Origin: Syngnathus acus
Taxonomy: Eukaryota > Chordata > Actinopteri > Syngnathiformes > Syngnathidae
Direction of reading: 5' to 3'
NCBI RefSeq assembly: GCF_901709675.1
Contig: NC_051089.1
Span: forward strand, 17,170,008-17,234,007
Length of the DNA: 64,000 nt
Shown here: positions 53,255 to 62,410 of the stretch, in pieces
Position numbering within the stretch: position 1 is the first letter of the stretch
Layout: each line of letters starts with the position of its first letter
Position numbers and translations under genes: made by a program
Notes under the pieces: generated by a model
The model's database searches: none
The model's input: the letters and a program-made list of their open reading frames with translations, nothing else
Told to the model about the DNA's origin: nothing

Positions 53255-54288
53255 CAGAGATGGGGACTCGAGTCACTGTGACTTGGACTCAAGTCGAATC
53301 GAGTCGCTGTTTTGATGACTTGCGACTTGACAAAAAAAAACAAAAAACTTGAGACTCGACTTGGACTTGGAAGTTAAAGACTCGGGACTTGACTTGAGAC
53401 ACGATGACTTGATTGACTTCAGTGTTATTTTGTTTATGTTTTCAGTTTGAATATAAAATTAATAATTCATTTAAAAAAATAATATCGATAATACGGTAGG
53501 AGCGCAGGCTGAGAATGGCGTTGTCATGATTGGATCGCGACCCTGTCAATCAATCAGTCGTGCCCTCTCTGTTTAATGGAGAATCACGCCCCTTTATATC
53601 AGACATGCACAAACATGTCAGCGGGAGCGGTACCTTCGGCTATCGTAATTACCTTTATGACGGCAAAAGACGGACAGCACAGTGCAAGATATGCAACAGA
53701 AACATTTCAGACAGCCAGACGACAACTTCAAACTTTGTCCGTTTGAAGTTTATAGAGCTCTGGTGTCTCCAGATGTTACAGATGAAACATGAAATGTTTC
53801 TAATGCTCTTTAATGTGTTTCTTCTTTCTGATTTTTTTCAGATTATTTTTTCATATTTGCAACTCAAATGTGTCAGACACTGTTGGCAGACGTTCATTTG
53901 TTTAGATTGAGCTGTCAATCATTGTATGAGGTAATTTCTTTTTTGTTTGATTCCATGGTGTATTTTACTGAATATCAGAAATTACAGTGCAAATCCAAAT
54001 TATTGTCATATTTTTTTAAACAGGTTAGACACATTGGACAATGATGGTTACTTATATCTTGTCTTTTCACATTACTAAGATCAGATTCTGCGGGTAAAAT
54101 TGCAATAATAAGGTGACTTGACTTGGACTTGACCTATTTAAGGACTTGACTTGGACTTGACTTGACCTATTTAAGGACTTGACCTGACTTGCCCAAGAAA
54201 AACATGACTTGGGACTTACTTGAGACTTGAAGGTTAAGACTTGAGACTCACTTGAGACTTGCACATGTGTGACTTGGTCCAATCTCTG
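53255..54288. mobile_element. hAT-type element with BED zinc-finger remnant
   Basis: The ends are CAGAGATGGGGAC and GGTCCAATCTCTG (inverted, one gap). The flanks attatttg and tttattgg agree at 6 of 8 positions, as expected for an old 8-bp duplication. Sub-terminal sequence consists of 'gacttgga' repeats. A + strand frame (53530-53910) encodes KRRTAQCKICNRNISDSQTTTSNFVR, which is the start of a BED zinc finger; the histidines and the rest of the transposase are lost. Confidence 0.75.
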
Positions 54289-54349
54289 TTTATTGGAGAA
54301 CACAAACTAACAGACTCGTCAAACTGACATGACTTAACTAAACAATAAC

Positions 54350-54388
54350 TTGACTGACTGACTGACTGACTGACTGACTGACTGACTG
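54350..54388. repeat. (GACT)n microsatellite
   Basis: A pure tetranucleotide run of about ten units. It explains the repetitive SQSV frames on the minus strand. Confidence 0.95.
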
Positions 54389-54616
54389 GGACGTGAGACA
54401 CGAAGACAGCAGGACATGACGACAACAAGACAGTACGACAACAATGATGCGACGGGGCATGAGGGGCAGACAGGACTTATATACACGACAGGTAACAAGA
54501 GGCAGGTGAGAATGATCAAACTGATCATGGGCACACGGGAGCGGAGGGGCGAGCACATAGGCACACGGACATAAACTAAGACAATATGCACGTAACAAAA
54601 CAACCGGGGGACGGGA

Positions 54617-54805
54617 CTAGTATATAACTATATTGTAGCGTTAACAAAGTACAAGGAAAGATGTGGGTTTGGTAAACGGCTCTTTATTTAACAAAACAAA
54701 CTTCCAGGCGTGTGGCGGCGTGGACTTCCAGCCACGGAAGTGGAAGAGAGATCCATAGAATAGGACCGGGCGTGCGTAAAAGCCATGACCGAGCCCTATC
54801 CACCG
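54617..54805. repeat. Unclassified interspersed repeat, copy 2
   Basis: It matches 27225-27431. Just downstream a partial second copy of its 3' part ('gtgaaagagagctccatagaatagga', 'gtgcgtaaaagcc') occurs at about 54858-54903. Confidence 0.6.
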
Positions 54806-55108
54806 TCCTCGGACAGCCACCCGGCCGAGCGCCGGCCCCAGACTTCCATCCACCGAGGTGAAAGAGAGCTCCATAGAATAGGACGGGGCGTGCGTAAAAG
54901 CCCTAATAGTTTTTCAAACCTTCTGTGTCACTCCAAATCCTTAAATCCTTCAAACTCTTCGTCCGCCGTGTCACTTAGAAACAAAGCTGCTAATGATGCC
55001 GGTAGTACGTGGGGTCCTTCGTCATCTTCGTCATCCCGTGATCAATCTTTGTCCTTTATATAAACAACCGCCGCGTCGCGCTGCTGACGTCACTTGAAAT
55101 TCAAATTA

Positions 55109-55172
55109 CAGTAATCCCTTGCTACATCGTGGTTCGTTTATCGCGGTTTCACTTTTTTTTTTTGGGAAGATT
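55109..55172. mobile_element. Tigger/pogo-like MITE fragment
   Basis: One end, CAGTAATCCCTTGCTACATC, with the following 'tatcgcggtttcac' motif. The other end is missing because it abuts the fragment that follows. Confidence 0.65.
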
Positions 55173-55267
55173 TTTGAAAAAAAAACCACATAAGTCGCTC
55201 CTTATTATAAGTCGACCCCCCACCCAAACTATGAAAAAAACCGCGACTTATAGTCCGAAAATTACGG
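55173..55267. mobile_element. CCGTAATTTTCGG-family transposon fragment
   Basis: It has one terminal repeat (...GACTTATAGTCCGAAAATTACGG, followed by TA) and the 'cataagtcgctcc' sub-terminal motif. The opposite end is absent. Confidence 0.75.
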
Positions 55268-55865
55268 TAATAATTAACATTTCACAGTCATGGCAATAAA
55301 ATTGTGTCTAATCTTTCAGAAAAAAACATTGTATAGCCTCCTTACATTATTATTTCGATAAGAGTCATCATGTCTCCGTAAATTATATAAGGCAGTTTGT
55401 TTGTTCAGACAAGTGACATTTTTTTAGATGTTACCTGCTGACAGTTTCGACTGTGAGGAAGACTGGAGACAATCGAAACTGTCAGCAGGTAACATCTAAA
55501 AGTGTTTCACTTGTCTGAACAAAAGAATTGCCTCATATTATTATTGGATTTTTTGTGTGCAAATTAAGGAGAATGGCAAAAGTTATGTAATTAGATTTCT
55601 TTCATCAGTGGATGTCAGTCACTGCTGAGGGGCATAGAATATCTCGCTTAGGGCGTCACACTGAAATCGAACATATTAACAACTGAAAGAAAAAAACAGA
55701 GACATGTTGTCAAATTCAAGTTTGACAAGTTTGTGCGGAAGAACGTGTTTGGAGAAACATGACATTTCCAATTTCAAGTGCTACAAAGTTCCAACTGCAG
55801 GCGGAATCATTGAAAATATGAAGATTGATTTGATCATGTGTGTCATTTTTGTGTTTGTCTTCCAG
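55268..55865. other. Upstream of MHC exon 2, signal-peptide exon not found
   Basis: A hydrophobic frame from ATG at 55818 looks signal-like but is out of phase with exon 2 and coincides with the polypyrimidine tract of its acceptor. I see no convincing exon 1 here. The first exon may lie further upstream, beyond the transposons, or be lost. Confidence 0.45.
55400..55523. repeat. Long hairpin (inverted repeat)
   Basis: The core arms 55425-55450 and 55473-55498 are perfect 26-bp complements separated by 22 bp. Imperfect pairing extends outward to 55400 and 55523. It could be a tiny palindromic MITE. The family is not recognised. Confidence 0.85.
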
Positions 55866-57330
55866 TCATTCACACGCTCAATTATTTCCTGACGGGCTCT
55901 CAAGTTGCAAAGCTACCAGAGTACTGGGAGGCCGCGTATGTTGACGGCGTTCAGATTCTGCACTTTGACAGCAACCACGGGAAAGCTAAAGCGAAACAAG
56001 ACTGGGTGGACAAAATCACAGAAGATGATCCGCACTACTGGGAGACAGAGACGGCGGGCAGTATTATTCATGAGCAGGTCTTCAAAGCCAGCATTGAAAA
56101 CCTTAATAAGCGCTTAAACCAAACTGGAGGTTTGTTTACGTCCAACCTTCTGCTCGTCAAATGACACTTGTTTTGTCACTGCTTTCTCTCTGATCATCGT
56201 CTTCACTGAATCTTGTGCGCCATCCTTTCAGGTGTTCACATGCTTCAGGAGATGGTAGGCTGTGAATGGAATGATGAGACTGGGGAGGTTGATGGTTGGG
56301 TGCACTTCAGTTACGATGGAGAAGACTTCATATCATTTGAGCTGAAGACGATGAGCTGGATCGCAGCACATCCGCAAGCTTTCATCACCAAACTCAAGTG
56401 GGACCAATTGAATGAGAGTAATCAATACTTGGAGAATGTCTTCACTGAGGTCTGTCCTTTACGGTTGAAGAAACACGTGAGCAACGGGAGGGAGTTCCTG
56501 ACCAGAACCGGTACATTGTCCTCTCACGCCTTCTCTGCGTCTTTCAAGCTCACACACAATGCCCATCTTTGACGCTCTTTCAATTTGTTTCTCTTCCTCC
56601 GTGCACATCCTCCACTCTTCTCTCCATCTTTGCGCGCAGAGCTTCCCACGGTGTCTCTCCTGCAGAAGACGCCTTCCTCTCCGGTCACCTGCCACGCCAC
56701 GGGTTTCTACCCCAGGACGTCGAACCTCTTTTGGAGGAAGGACGGCGAGCGGATCCACGAGGATGTGGAGATGGGGGAAACCCTCCCCAACCACGACGGA
56801 ACCTTCCAGACCACGGCCCACCTGAAAGTGGAGCTGACGCCCGCCGCGGAGGGCCGCTACGAATGCGTGTTCAAACTGGATGGGGTCCGGGAGGAGATGG
56901 TCACCAAGCTGTACGCCAGAAGCATCCTGAGCAACGTGCGCATCCAGGGTGAGCCACGCGTCGGACACGGCTTGGCGTGACGCCCACAGTCGTTCACGTG
57001 TCTCGCTTTGTTGCCTTGTGAAGAAGAGGAAGACAGGAAGAAGGCGGTGTCCATCACTGTCCCGCTGGTGGTCCTGGCTCTGGTGGCGGTGGCGGTGGGG
57101 GTGTTCCTGGCCAAGTGTCCCAAATGCCAACAAGGTGAACGACGACACAAATGTTTTCTCCGTTTGTGGCGATTCCTAATCTCCTCTCGCTTCTCTTCCA
57201 TTTCAGCCAATTACGCTCCAGCTTGTAAGTGAGACGTTTTGCCCTTCCTGTTTTGAAAAAATGCCAATGCCTTGAATGTATTTTCTTTTATGCTCCCTCA
57301 GCCAGCGCCTCATCTTCTGAGCCGGACTGA
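55866..57330 (+). CDS. MHC class I heavy chain, exons 2-7 (signal exon not found)
   Basis: The product is a membrane glycoprotein that pairs with beta2-microglobulin and, in classical forms, presents peptides. Exons, all joined in phase 1 with GT/AG sites: alpha1 55866-56129, alpha2 56232-56510, alpha3 56640-56948, membrane 57024-57134, tail 57207-57224 and 57302-57330 (stop TGA). Alpha1 keeps the Tyr of IHTLNYF (position 7), HYW (59), the fish-type Arg before LNQT (84) and the N-glycosylation site NQTG. Alpha2 has the disulfide cysteines in VGCEW and TEVC, and TKLKW (143, 146, 147). Alpha3 is an Ig domain with CHATGFYP and YECVF. Exon 5 has a membrane span VSITVPLVVLALVAVAVGVF followed by KCPKCQ. 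By alignment to HLA, Tyr159 is replaced by Val, Trp167 by Arg and Tyr171 by His, suggesting a non-classical molecule. The wording best fits the teleost U lineage, but the lineage is not certain. Confidence 0.9.
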
Positions 57331-57451
57331 ATGAACCCCACTAAGGTTGAAGGGATGTCTTGTTTTTTTGGGTGCCATGCTGGATTGAATCATCGCATTC
57401 CAACTGTATGAAATATTTACATTATATATATTTTATTTTATCCTATTTATA

Positions 57452-58208
57452 TTCGCTGGTGGGAGCGCAGCCGGACCCCCTGCAGTTTGCTTACCGCCCT
57501 GGTGTTGGGGTGGACGATGTAGTGATTTATTTACTGCACAGAACACTGCTTCACCTGGGAGGATCATGTTCTTCGATTTCTCCAGCGCTTTTAACACCTT
57601 CCAGCCGTCACTGCTCAGGGTGAAGATGGGTGTAGACCAGCGCCTGCCTGGCTGCATGGACAACAGACTTCCTCACCGACAGGCCGCAGTATGTGAGGTT
57701 ACATCGCTGTGAGTCTGACGTGGTGCGCTGCAGCACAGGTATCCCCCAGGGTACGGTGCTCTCTCCTTTCGTTTTCGCCCTGTACACTTTTGACTTTACC
57801 CACGACACCGCACACTGCCACATCCAGACGTTCTCCGACGACACGGCCATTGTTGGATATGTTTCGGAGGGGAACGATCTGGAATACAGGACGGTCATCA
57901 AGGACTTTTGTCAGCTGGTGTGAGCTCAACCAGCTTCAGCTGAACACCAGCAAGACAAAGGAGATGATTGTGAGCTTCAGGAGGACAGCACCCCACTTCA
58001 CTCCGGTGAACATCCAGGGATCGGACATTGAGGTAGTGGAGAACTACAAATTCCTGGGTGTTGGCCTTAACAACAGACTGGACTGGACTGATCACACCCA
58101 CGCCCCTGTACAAGAAGGGCCAGAGTCGCCTCCACTTGCTGAGGAGACTGAGGTCCTTGCAGGGCTCTCCTCAGGACCTTCTATGACTCTGTGGTGGCCT
58201 CAGCCATC
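57452..58208 (+). mobile_element. Rex1 LINE, 5'-truncated, first part
   Basis: The stretch reads [23 protein letters not shown], contains TTCTCCAGCGCTTTTAACACC (one or two bases from the standard Rex1 primer site), then GTVLSPFVFALYTFDF, FSDDTAIVG and KTKEMIVSFRRT, NYKFLGVGL. Frameshifts near 57560 and 57920 kill it. It begins about 120 bp after the MHC stop codon and resumes at 59212. Confidence 0.9.
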
Positions 58209-58216
58209 CTCTACGC

Positions 58217-59203
58217 CAGGGGTCACCAACACGGTGCCCGCGGGCACCAGGTCGCCCGTGAGGACCGCATGTGTCGCCCGCAGGACTGTTCTAAAATTAG
58301 CTCAAATAGCGGCACTTGTCAGTGAGCTGCATCTATTTATTTTACAGTCAAACCTCGGTTTTCGAACGTCCCGGTCCTCGAACAAATCGGAATTCGAACA
58401 AAAAATTCGAGATTTTTTTGCTTCGGTTGTCGAACAAAATTCGGAGGTCGAACCTCGCGAGATGAGCCGGGAGGACCCGAGAAAACCCGACCGCGTGGCC
58501 CGGATGCCGACTGACTCCGTTCTTATTGTATTTTCGGTACTTTGAGGATTGGATTAACTCGTAATCATGCCTCCAAAGAAAGCAAGTGGGAGCAGCAAAG
58601 CTGTCCTAAAACACAGACGCTCTTAAAGCAATGCGACAGTGAGCGCCCGGCGCGCTGCGGTTGCGCGATCGGACCAAATTAAGCTCCCTGCGCACTTAGG
58701 TCAACTTAAATTTTGGAAAGTACATCAGGACTTTAAAAATATTTTCAGCGACGGCTCTGTCACAATAATGTGACCAGCGCGGTGCAGTTGCGCGGTGGGT
58801 GACGCGCTACGGTTGCACGTTCGGCGGTGCGCTGCAGTTGCGCGATCGGACAAGTATGCGCAAATTAAAAAAATGCTTAACAAAGGCGGTGTTTTTTGTC
58901 TTGAAACGGATTAATTTTTTTTCCATTATTTGTAATGGGAAAAATAGATTCGGAATTCGACCGATTCGCTTCTCGAACCGCCTTCTGGAACGGATTGTGG
59001 TCAAAAACCAAGGTTTAACTGTATTTTTGCTATTCTTGTTAAAATCACACTTACATGTAAACTGGAAATGACAATAATAACACATAGTGAAAGCCAAATT
59101 GAGCAAATTGGCTATTTCAGAAGTGTGTGTCAAACTGGTAGCCCTTTGCCTTCATCAGTACCCAGGAAGTAGCTCTCGGTTTAAGAAAGGTTGGTGACCC
59201 CTG
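58217..59203. mobile_element. hAT-type element inserted in Rex1
   Basis: It has perfect 14-bp inverted ends, CAGGGGTCACCAAC. The flanks ctctacgc (58209-58216) and ctctacaa (59204-59211) agree at 6 of 8 positions. The sub-terminal 'ggtgcccgcgggcaccagg' is typical of a widespread vertebrate hAT group. Its interior holds a Tigger-like insertion. Confidence 0.9.
58345..59021. mobile_element. Tigger-like element nested in the hAT
   Basis: The ends CAGTCAAACCTCGGTTTTCG and CCAAGGTTTAACTG are inverted repeats with TA at 58343-58344 and 59022-59023. A short start of a transposase is visible on the + strand at 58567 (MPPKKASGSSKAVLKHRR, then stop). The rest of the coding region is deleted. Confidence 0.85.
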
Positions 59204-59211
59204 CTCTACAA

Positions 59212-59395
59212 CATGCGTGGCACCTGATACAATTGTGTTTCGTCTCTGCTAGCGGCACTTGTCTTTGTCCTTGTCTGTTATTTAACCTTTTTTGAAATTT
59301 TGGCACTTGTATTCATGCACTCATATGCGCTGCTGTGACAAGTAAATCTCCCCGCTGTGGGATGAATAAAGTTCTATCATCATCATCATAATTTG
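59212..59395 (+). mobile_element. Rex1 LINE 3' end
   Basis: This is the 3' UTR of the copy interrupted at 58208, with AATAAA at 59365-59370 and an (ATC)n tail at about 59376-59389. Confidence 0.85.
59365..59370 (+). terminator. Polyadenylation-type signal in Rex1
   Basis: This is the first canonical AATAAA downstream of the MHC class I stop codon on the + strand. It belongs to Rex1 but could be used by read-through MHC transcripts. Confidence 0.4.
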
Positions 59396-60510
59396 GAAAT
59401 GTTTCTTATTTCAAATTGAAATGCAGCTGATGCACTTTGTTTAAAACTGGCTGTATGCATAGTTTTGAGTCAATTCTAATTGTATTTACTTCACTAGTTC
59501 TTCCACATACCGCTGGAGGGAGCCAACATACCACAAGTAATAGCCGCATCACAGTTTGCTTTGTTTAATTGCTTTTGGCTAAGCGAGCTACTGATCAATT
59601 TGATATATATTGTACCTCGAGAATGTCGACTGCGGTGCATTTACAGTACAAAGACAAAATCGTGCGGCTATTTTCTTGGTCATCTCGCTGCTTTTCAGAC
59701 TCGCACTACTCAACTCGGTACGTTCATTTTAGGATCGCTGAAGTGCTAATTATGATTGTTCTCACTTTGGGCTGTAACAAGACCTATTCAATGTATTTAT
59801 TCTCATCACTTGATTCTGAGGGCATTTTATTGATCAGTTTGAGCTGAAAGTATTCAACCAATAACGACGATTTGGATCACAAAGCATCTAGTTATCAAGT
59901 TATTATTGATGATGGATGTCATGAGAAGTGAGGACAGTTCACAGCAGTACTGCAAATCATATTCGAGTCAATAGAGGGCGCCACAAGACCGATACAAGAT
60001 CTTGTAGCGCCACATCAGCTGGGGCAAAACACTCGTCATCCAAAACGAAATTTGAAAGACAGCAAATTGTTTACAAAAGCTTTGCCACAGCGATCATTTA
60101 AGATAAGAGTGTTAGTGCCGTTAAGTGAACTTCATGTACCTTATCAGCTAGCTTTATAGTAGACGGGAATACATTGCTATAACTGTTGGAATTTTAATTT
60201 CATACATTTGGAAAATTAAAAAAAATGACACAAATCAAAGTGGTGCACACCAGCATAAATATGCAAACGATGAAATATGGAAAAGCCATCGTACATTAAT
60301 TAAATGTTATACAGGAGAGTATGTAATTAATAATTAACATTTCACGATAATGGAAATAAAATTGTATCTAATCTTTCCAAGAAAATCATTATATGGCCTC
60401 CTGAATATTATATAAATAATAAATACTCGAGTTGTTCGAATTGTTTTATTTTTATTAATTTAGTTTTGGCAAATTAAAAAGTGAGAACAGAGTAGGCAGT
60501 CAGTGATTTG
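59396..60510. other. Intergenic, one weak candidate exon
   Basis: The stretch is mostly AT-rich. The only coding-like signal is a 95-nt open stretch from ATG at 59623 to a GTACGT donor at 59718, encoding MSTAVHLQYKDKIVRLFSWS onward. I cannot assign it to a family. Confidence 0.3.
59623..59717 (+). other. Candidate first coding exon, unrecognised
   Basis: ATG lies in a purine-rich context (GAGAATG) and the frame is open for 31 codons to a good donor (CG|GTACGT). The encoded start is basic and hydroxylated, which could be a mitochondrial targeting peptide. No partner exon was identified downstream, so this is a weak call. Confidence 0.2.
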
Positions 60511-60657
60511 CAGAGATGGGACCAAGTCACACATGTGCAAGTCTCAAGTAAGTCTCAAGTCATTCTTTCTTTTTTCTTGGGCAAGTCAAGTCAAGTCAAG
60601 GCCTTAAATAGGTCAAGTCCAAGTCAAGTCCTTAAATAGGTCAAGTCCAAGTCAAGT
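60511..60657. mobile_element. hAT-type element end fragment
   Basis: It has CAGAGATGGGACC and the 'caagtctcaagtaagtctcaagtc' repeats seen at the right end of 53255-54288, here in opposite orientation. The rest is missing. Confidence 0.7.
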
Positions 60658-60749
60658 TAACTGTAGTTTTTATTTATTAACTTGCTCCATATTAAGTCAT
60701 ATTTACTTAATTCAGTTTCATCATCATATTCATTGCATTAAAGCTCTAT

Positions 60750-61120
60750 GTTTAATAATTTGGGGAAATTAACTCCCTGGATTAAATCCGAGGTTACAAG
60801 TCTTGGTGTTATCTTAGATTCAGATCTAAGCTTCAAGTCCCACATTAACAAGGTGACAGAAACATCATTTTTCTACCTTAGAAATATAGCAAAAGTAAGA
60901 GCGTTCATAAATCAAAATGATGCTGAGAAACTGATTCATGCCTTTATTTCAAGCCGGCTTGACTACTGTAATGCACTCTTTACTGGTCTCCCGAAAAAAA
61001 ACACTGATAGACTTCAGCTCAAAAGCACTTAGTTACAGTGCTCAGCATTTTATTAATATCGCTGTACAGCCGCTGTCATCTATAATAAATTACCATTTCA
61101 TACAATGTGTACAGTGTTTA
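60750..61120 (+). mobile_element. LINE reverse transcriptase C-terminal fragment
   Basis: A + strand frame reads VTSLGVILDSDLSFKSHINKVTETSFFYLRNIAKVR and KLIHAFISSRLDYCNALFTGLP. This wording is typical of the region after the catalytic domain in a common fish non-LTR group. It is otherwise lost. Confidence 0.75.
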
Positions 61121-61522
61121 TGAGCAGCCAAAGGAATCGTAAATAGTGCCAATTGAGCCAAACTGTGTCTACCTAGAAATGTTTGTTTGCCTTGTGGGAG
61201 AGAGGGGACTGGATGACAATATTTCTGTTGACCGCTAGTTTGTTACCGTCTTTTTGTCCAATACTTTGTTTTTATTAATGGTACATTTAACGTACAGATT
61301 TTTTGACCAGTCGAAGAAACACTTACAAACTGCAGTGATTGCCTTCAAGCTTCGTTCCTTCAGCGTGTCGGACACAGCCTACCTTGCCAATCTCAGTGAC
61401 AAATGTGTATGCATGTGTGCGCACGTCTAAGTAGTCCCAGAGTTTGATGATTTCATTTCGGTGCGTGAGGGCGTACGGGCACCAGTGATGATTAACTTTC
61501 GGCGTGTGACGGCTGCCGGTGA
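61121..61522. other. Intergenic, nothing recognised
   Basis: Short frames on both strands have no recognisable similarity. Confidence 0.4.
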
Positions 61523-61865
61523 TTCCATTCATCTATTATCTAATGCTTATTCAGGGTCGGGTCATGGGGGCAGCAGCTTCATCAGGGGAGCTCAAACTTC
61601 CCTCTCATTCATTTTATCCAGCTCATCCCGGGGGATCCCAAGGCATTCCCAGAGCAGCTGAGAGGCAAGGTCTCTCCAGCGTGTCCTGGGTCGTCCCCGG
61701 GGCCTCCTTCTGGTGAGACACCTCACCAGGGAGGCTTCCAGGAGGCATCCTAATCAGATGCCCGAGCCACCTCATCTGGCTCCTCTCAACGCAGAGGAGC
61801 AGCAGCTCGACTCCGAGTCTCTCGCGGATGTCTGAACTTCCAGCTTTGTATCCCCTGGTCAAATT
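61523..61865 (-). mobile_element. Rex3 3' end fragment
   Basis: The minus strand encodes RERLGVELLLLCVERSQMRWLGHLIRMPPG and ends like the Rex3 copy at 41421-43812, with a diverged tail toward 61523. It is severely 5'-truncated. Confidence 0.8.
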
Positions 61866-62410
61866 TTGTTCCCGTTACGATCCTGCGTGAGAAATGTAAG
61901 AACAGCAATGAGTTTGGCTGCTGAATGCCAGCTATGTGTAAGGTGCAGTATTTTAGTTCCACTTATGTTAGTTTCACAGTATGTTCAAAACATTCCCAAG
62001 AGTGTAATCTGTGGAATATAAATAGAACAGCAAAATCCACCCATTCTTATCCATCTTGGGGTGACCACTTGCCACTTGTAATCATCTGAAAATAACAGCA
62101 CAGTTGCTCAGGTACCAACCAATTACGGCTCACTTGTTTTATGAGTTTCATCATGCAAGGTTCACAAGCTGAGCTGGGAAACACAATTGTTAACCTAAAC
62201 ACTATATAATGTCAATATTACCTCACTTTCAACAATAATTTGCCTGTTGGAACTCACTATTGGGTGTTGAACATTTAAAACTTTTATAAATGGGGTAGTG
62301 TGGCTGCTTATAGACACGTTGCCAGTGTTCAAATTAAAACCAGTGATGTTGAATTAACTCCAGTATATTTGCTGTGCAGACTTAATTTGTATCTTAACTG
62401 TGTGCTTTGC
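61866..62410. other. Intergenic, nothing recognised
   Basis: AT-rich sequence between two Rex3 pieces. No gene is seen. Confidence 0.4.

Noticed and set aside
55818-55865. Signal-peptide-like frame from ATG at 55818 as MHC exon 1
   Set aside because: It is out of phase with exon 2 and lies over the polypyrimidine tract and acceptor of that exon.
56459-57148. A 229-codon minus-strand frame
   Set aside because: It overlaps the MHC alpha3 and membrane exons in antisense and has no recognisable motif. The GC-rich exons explain its length.
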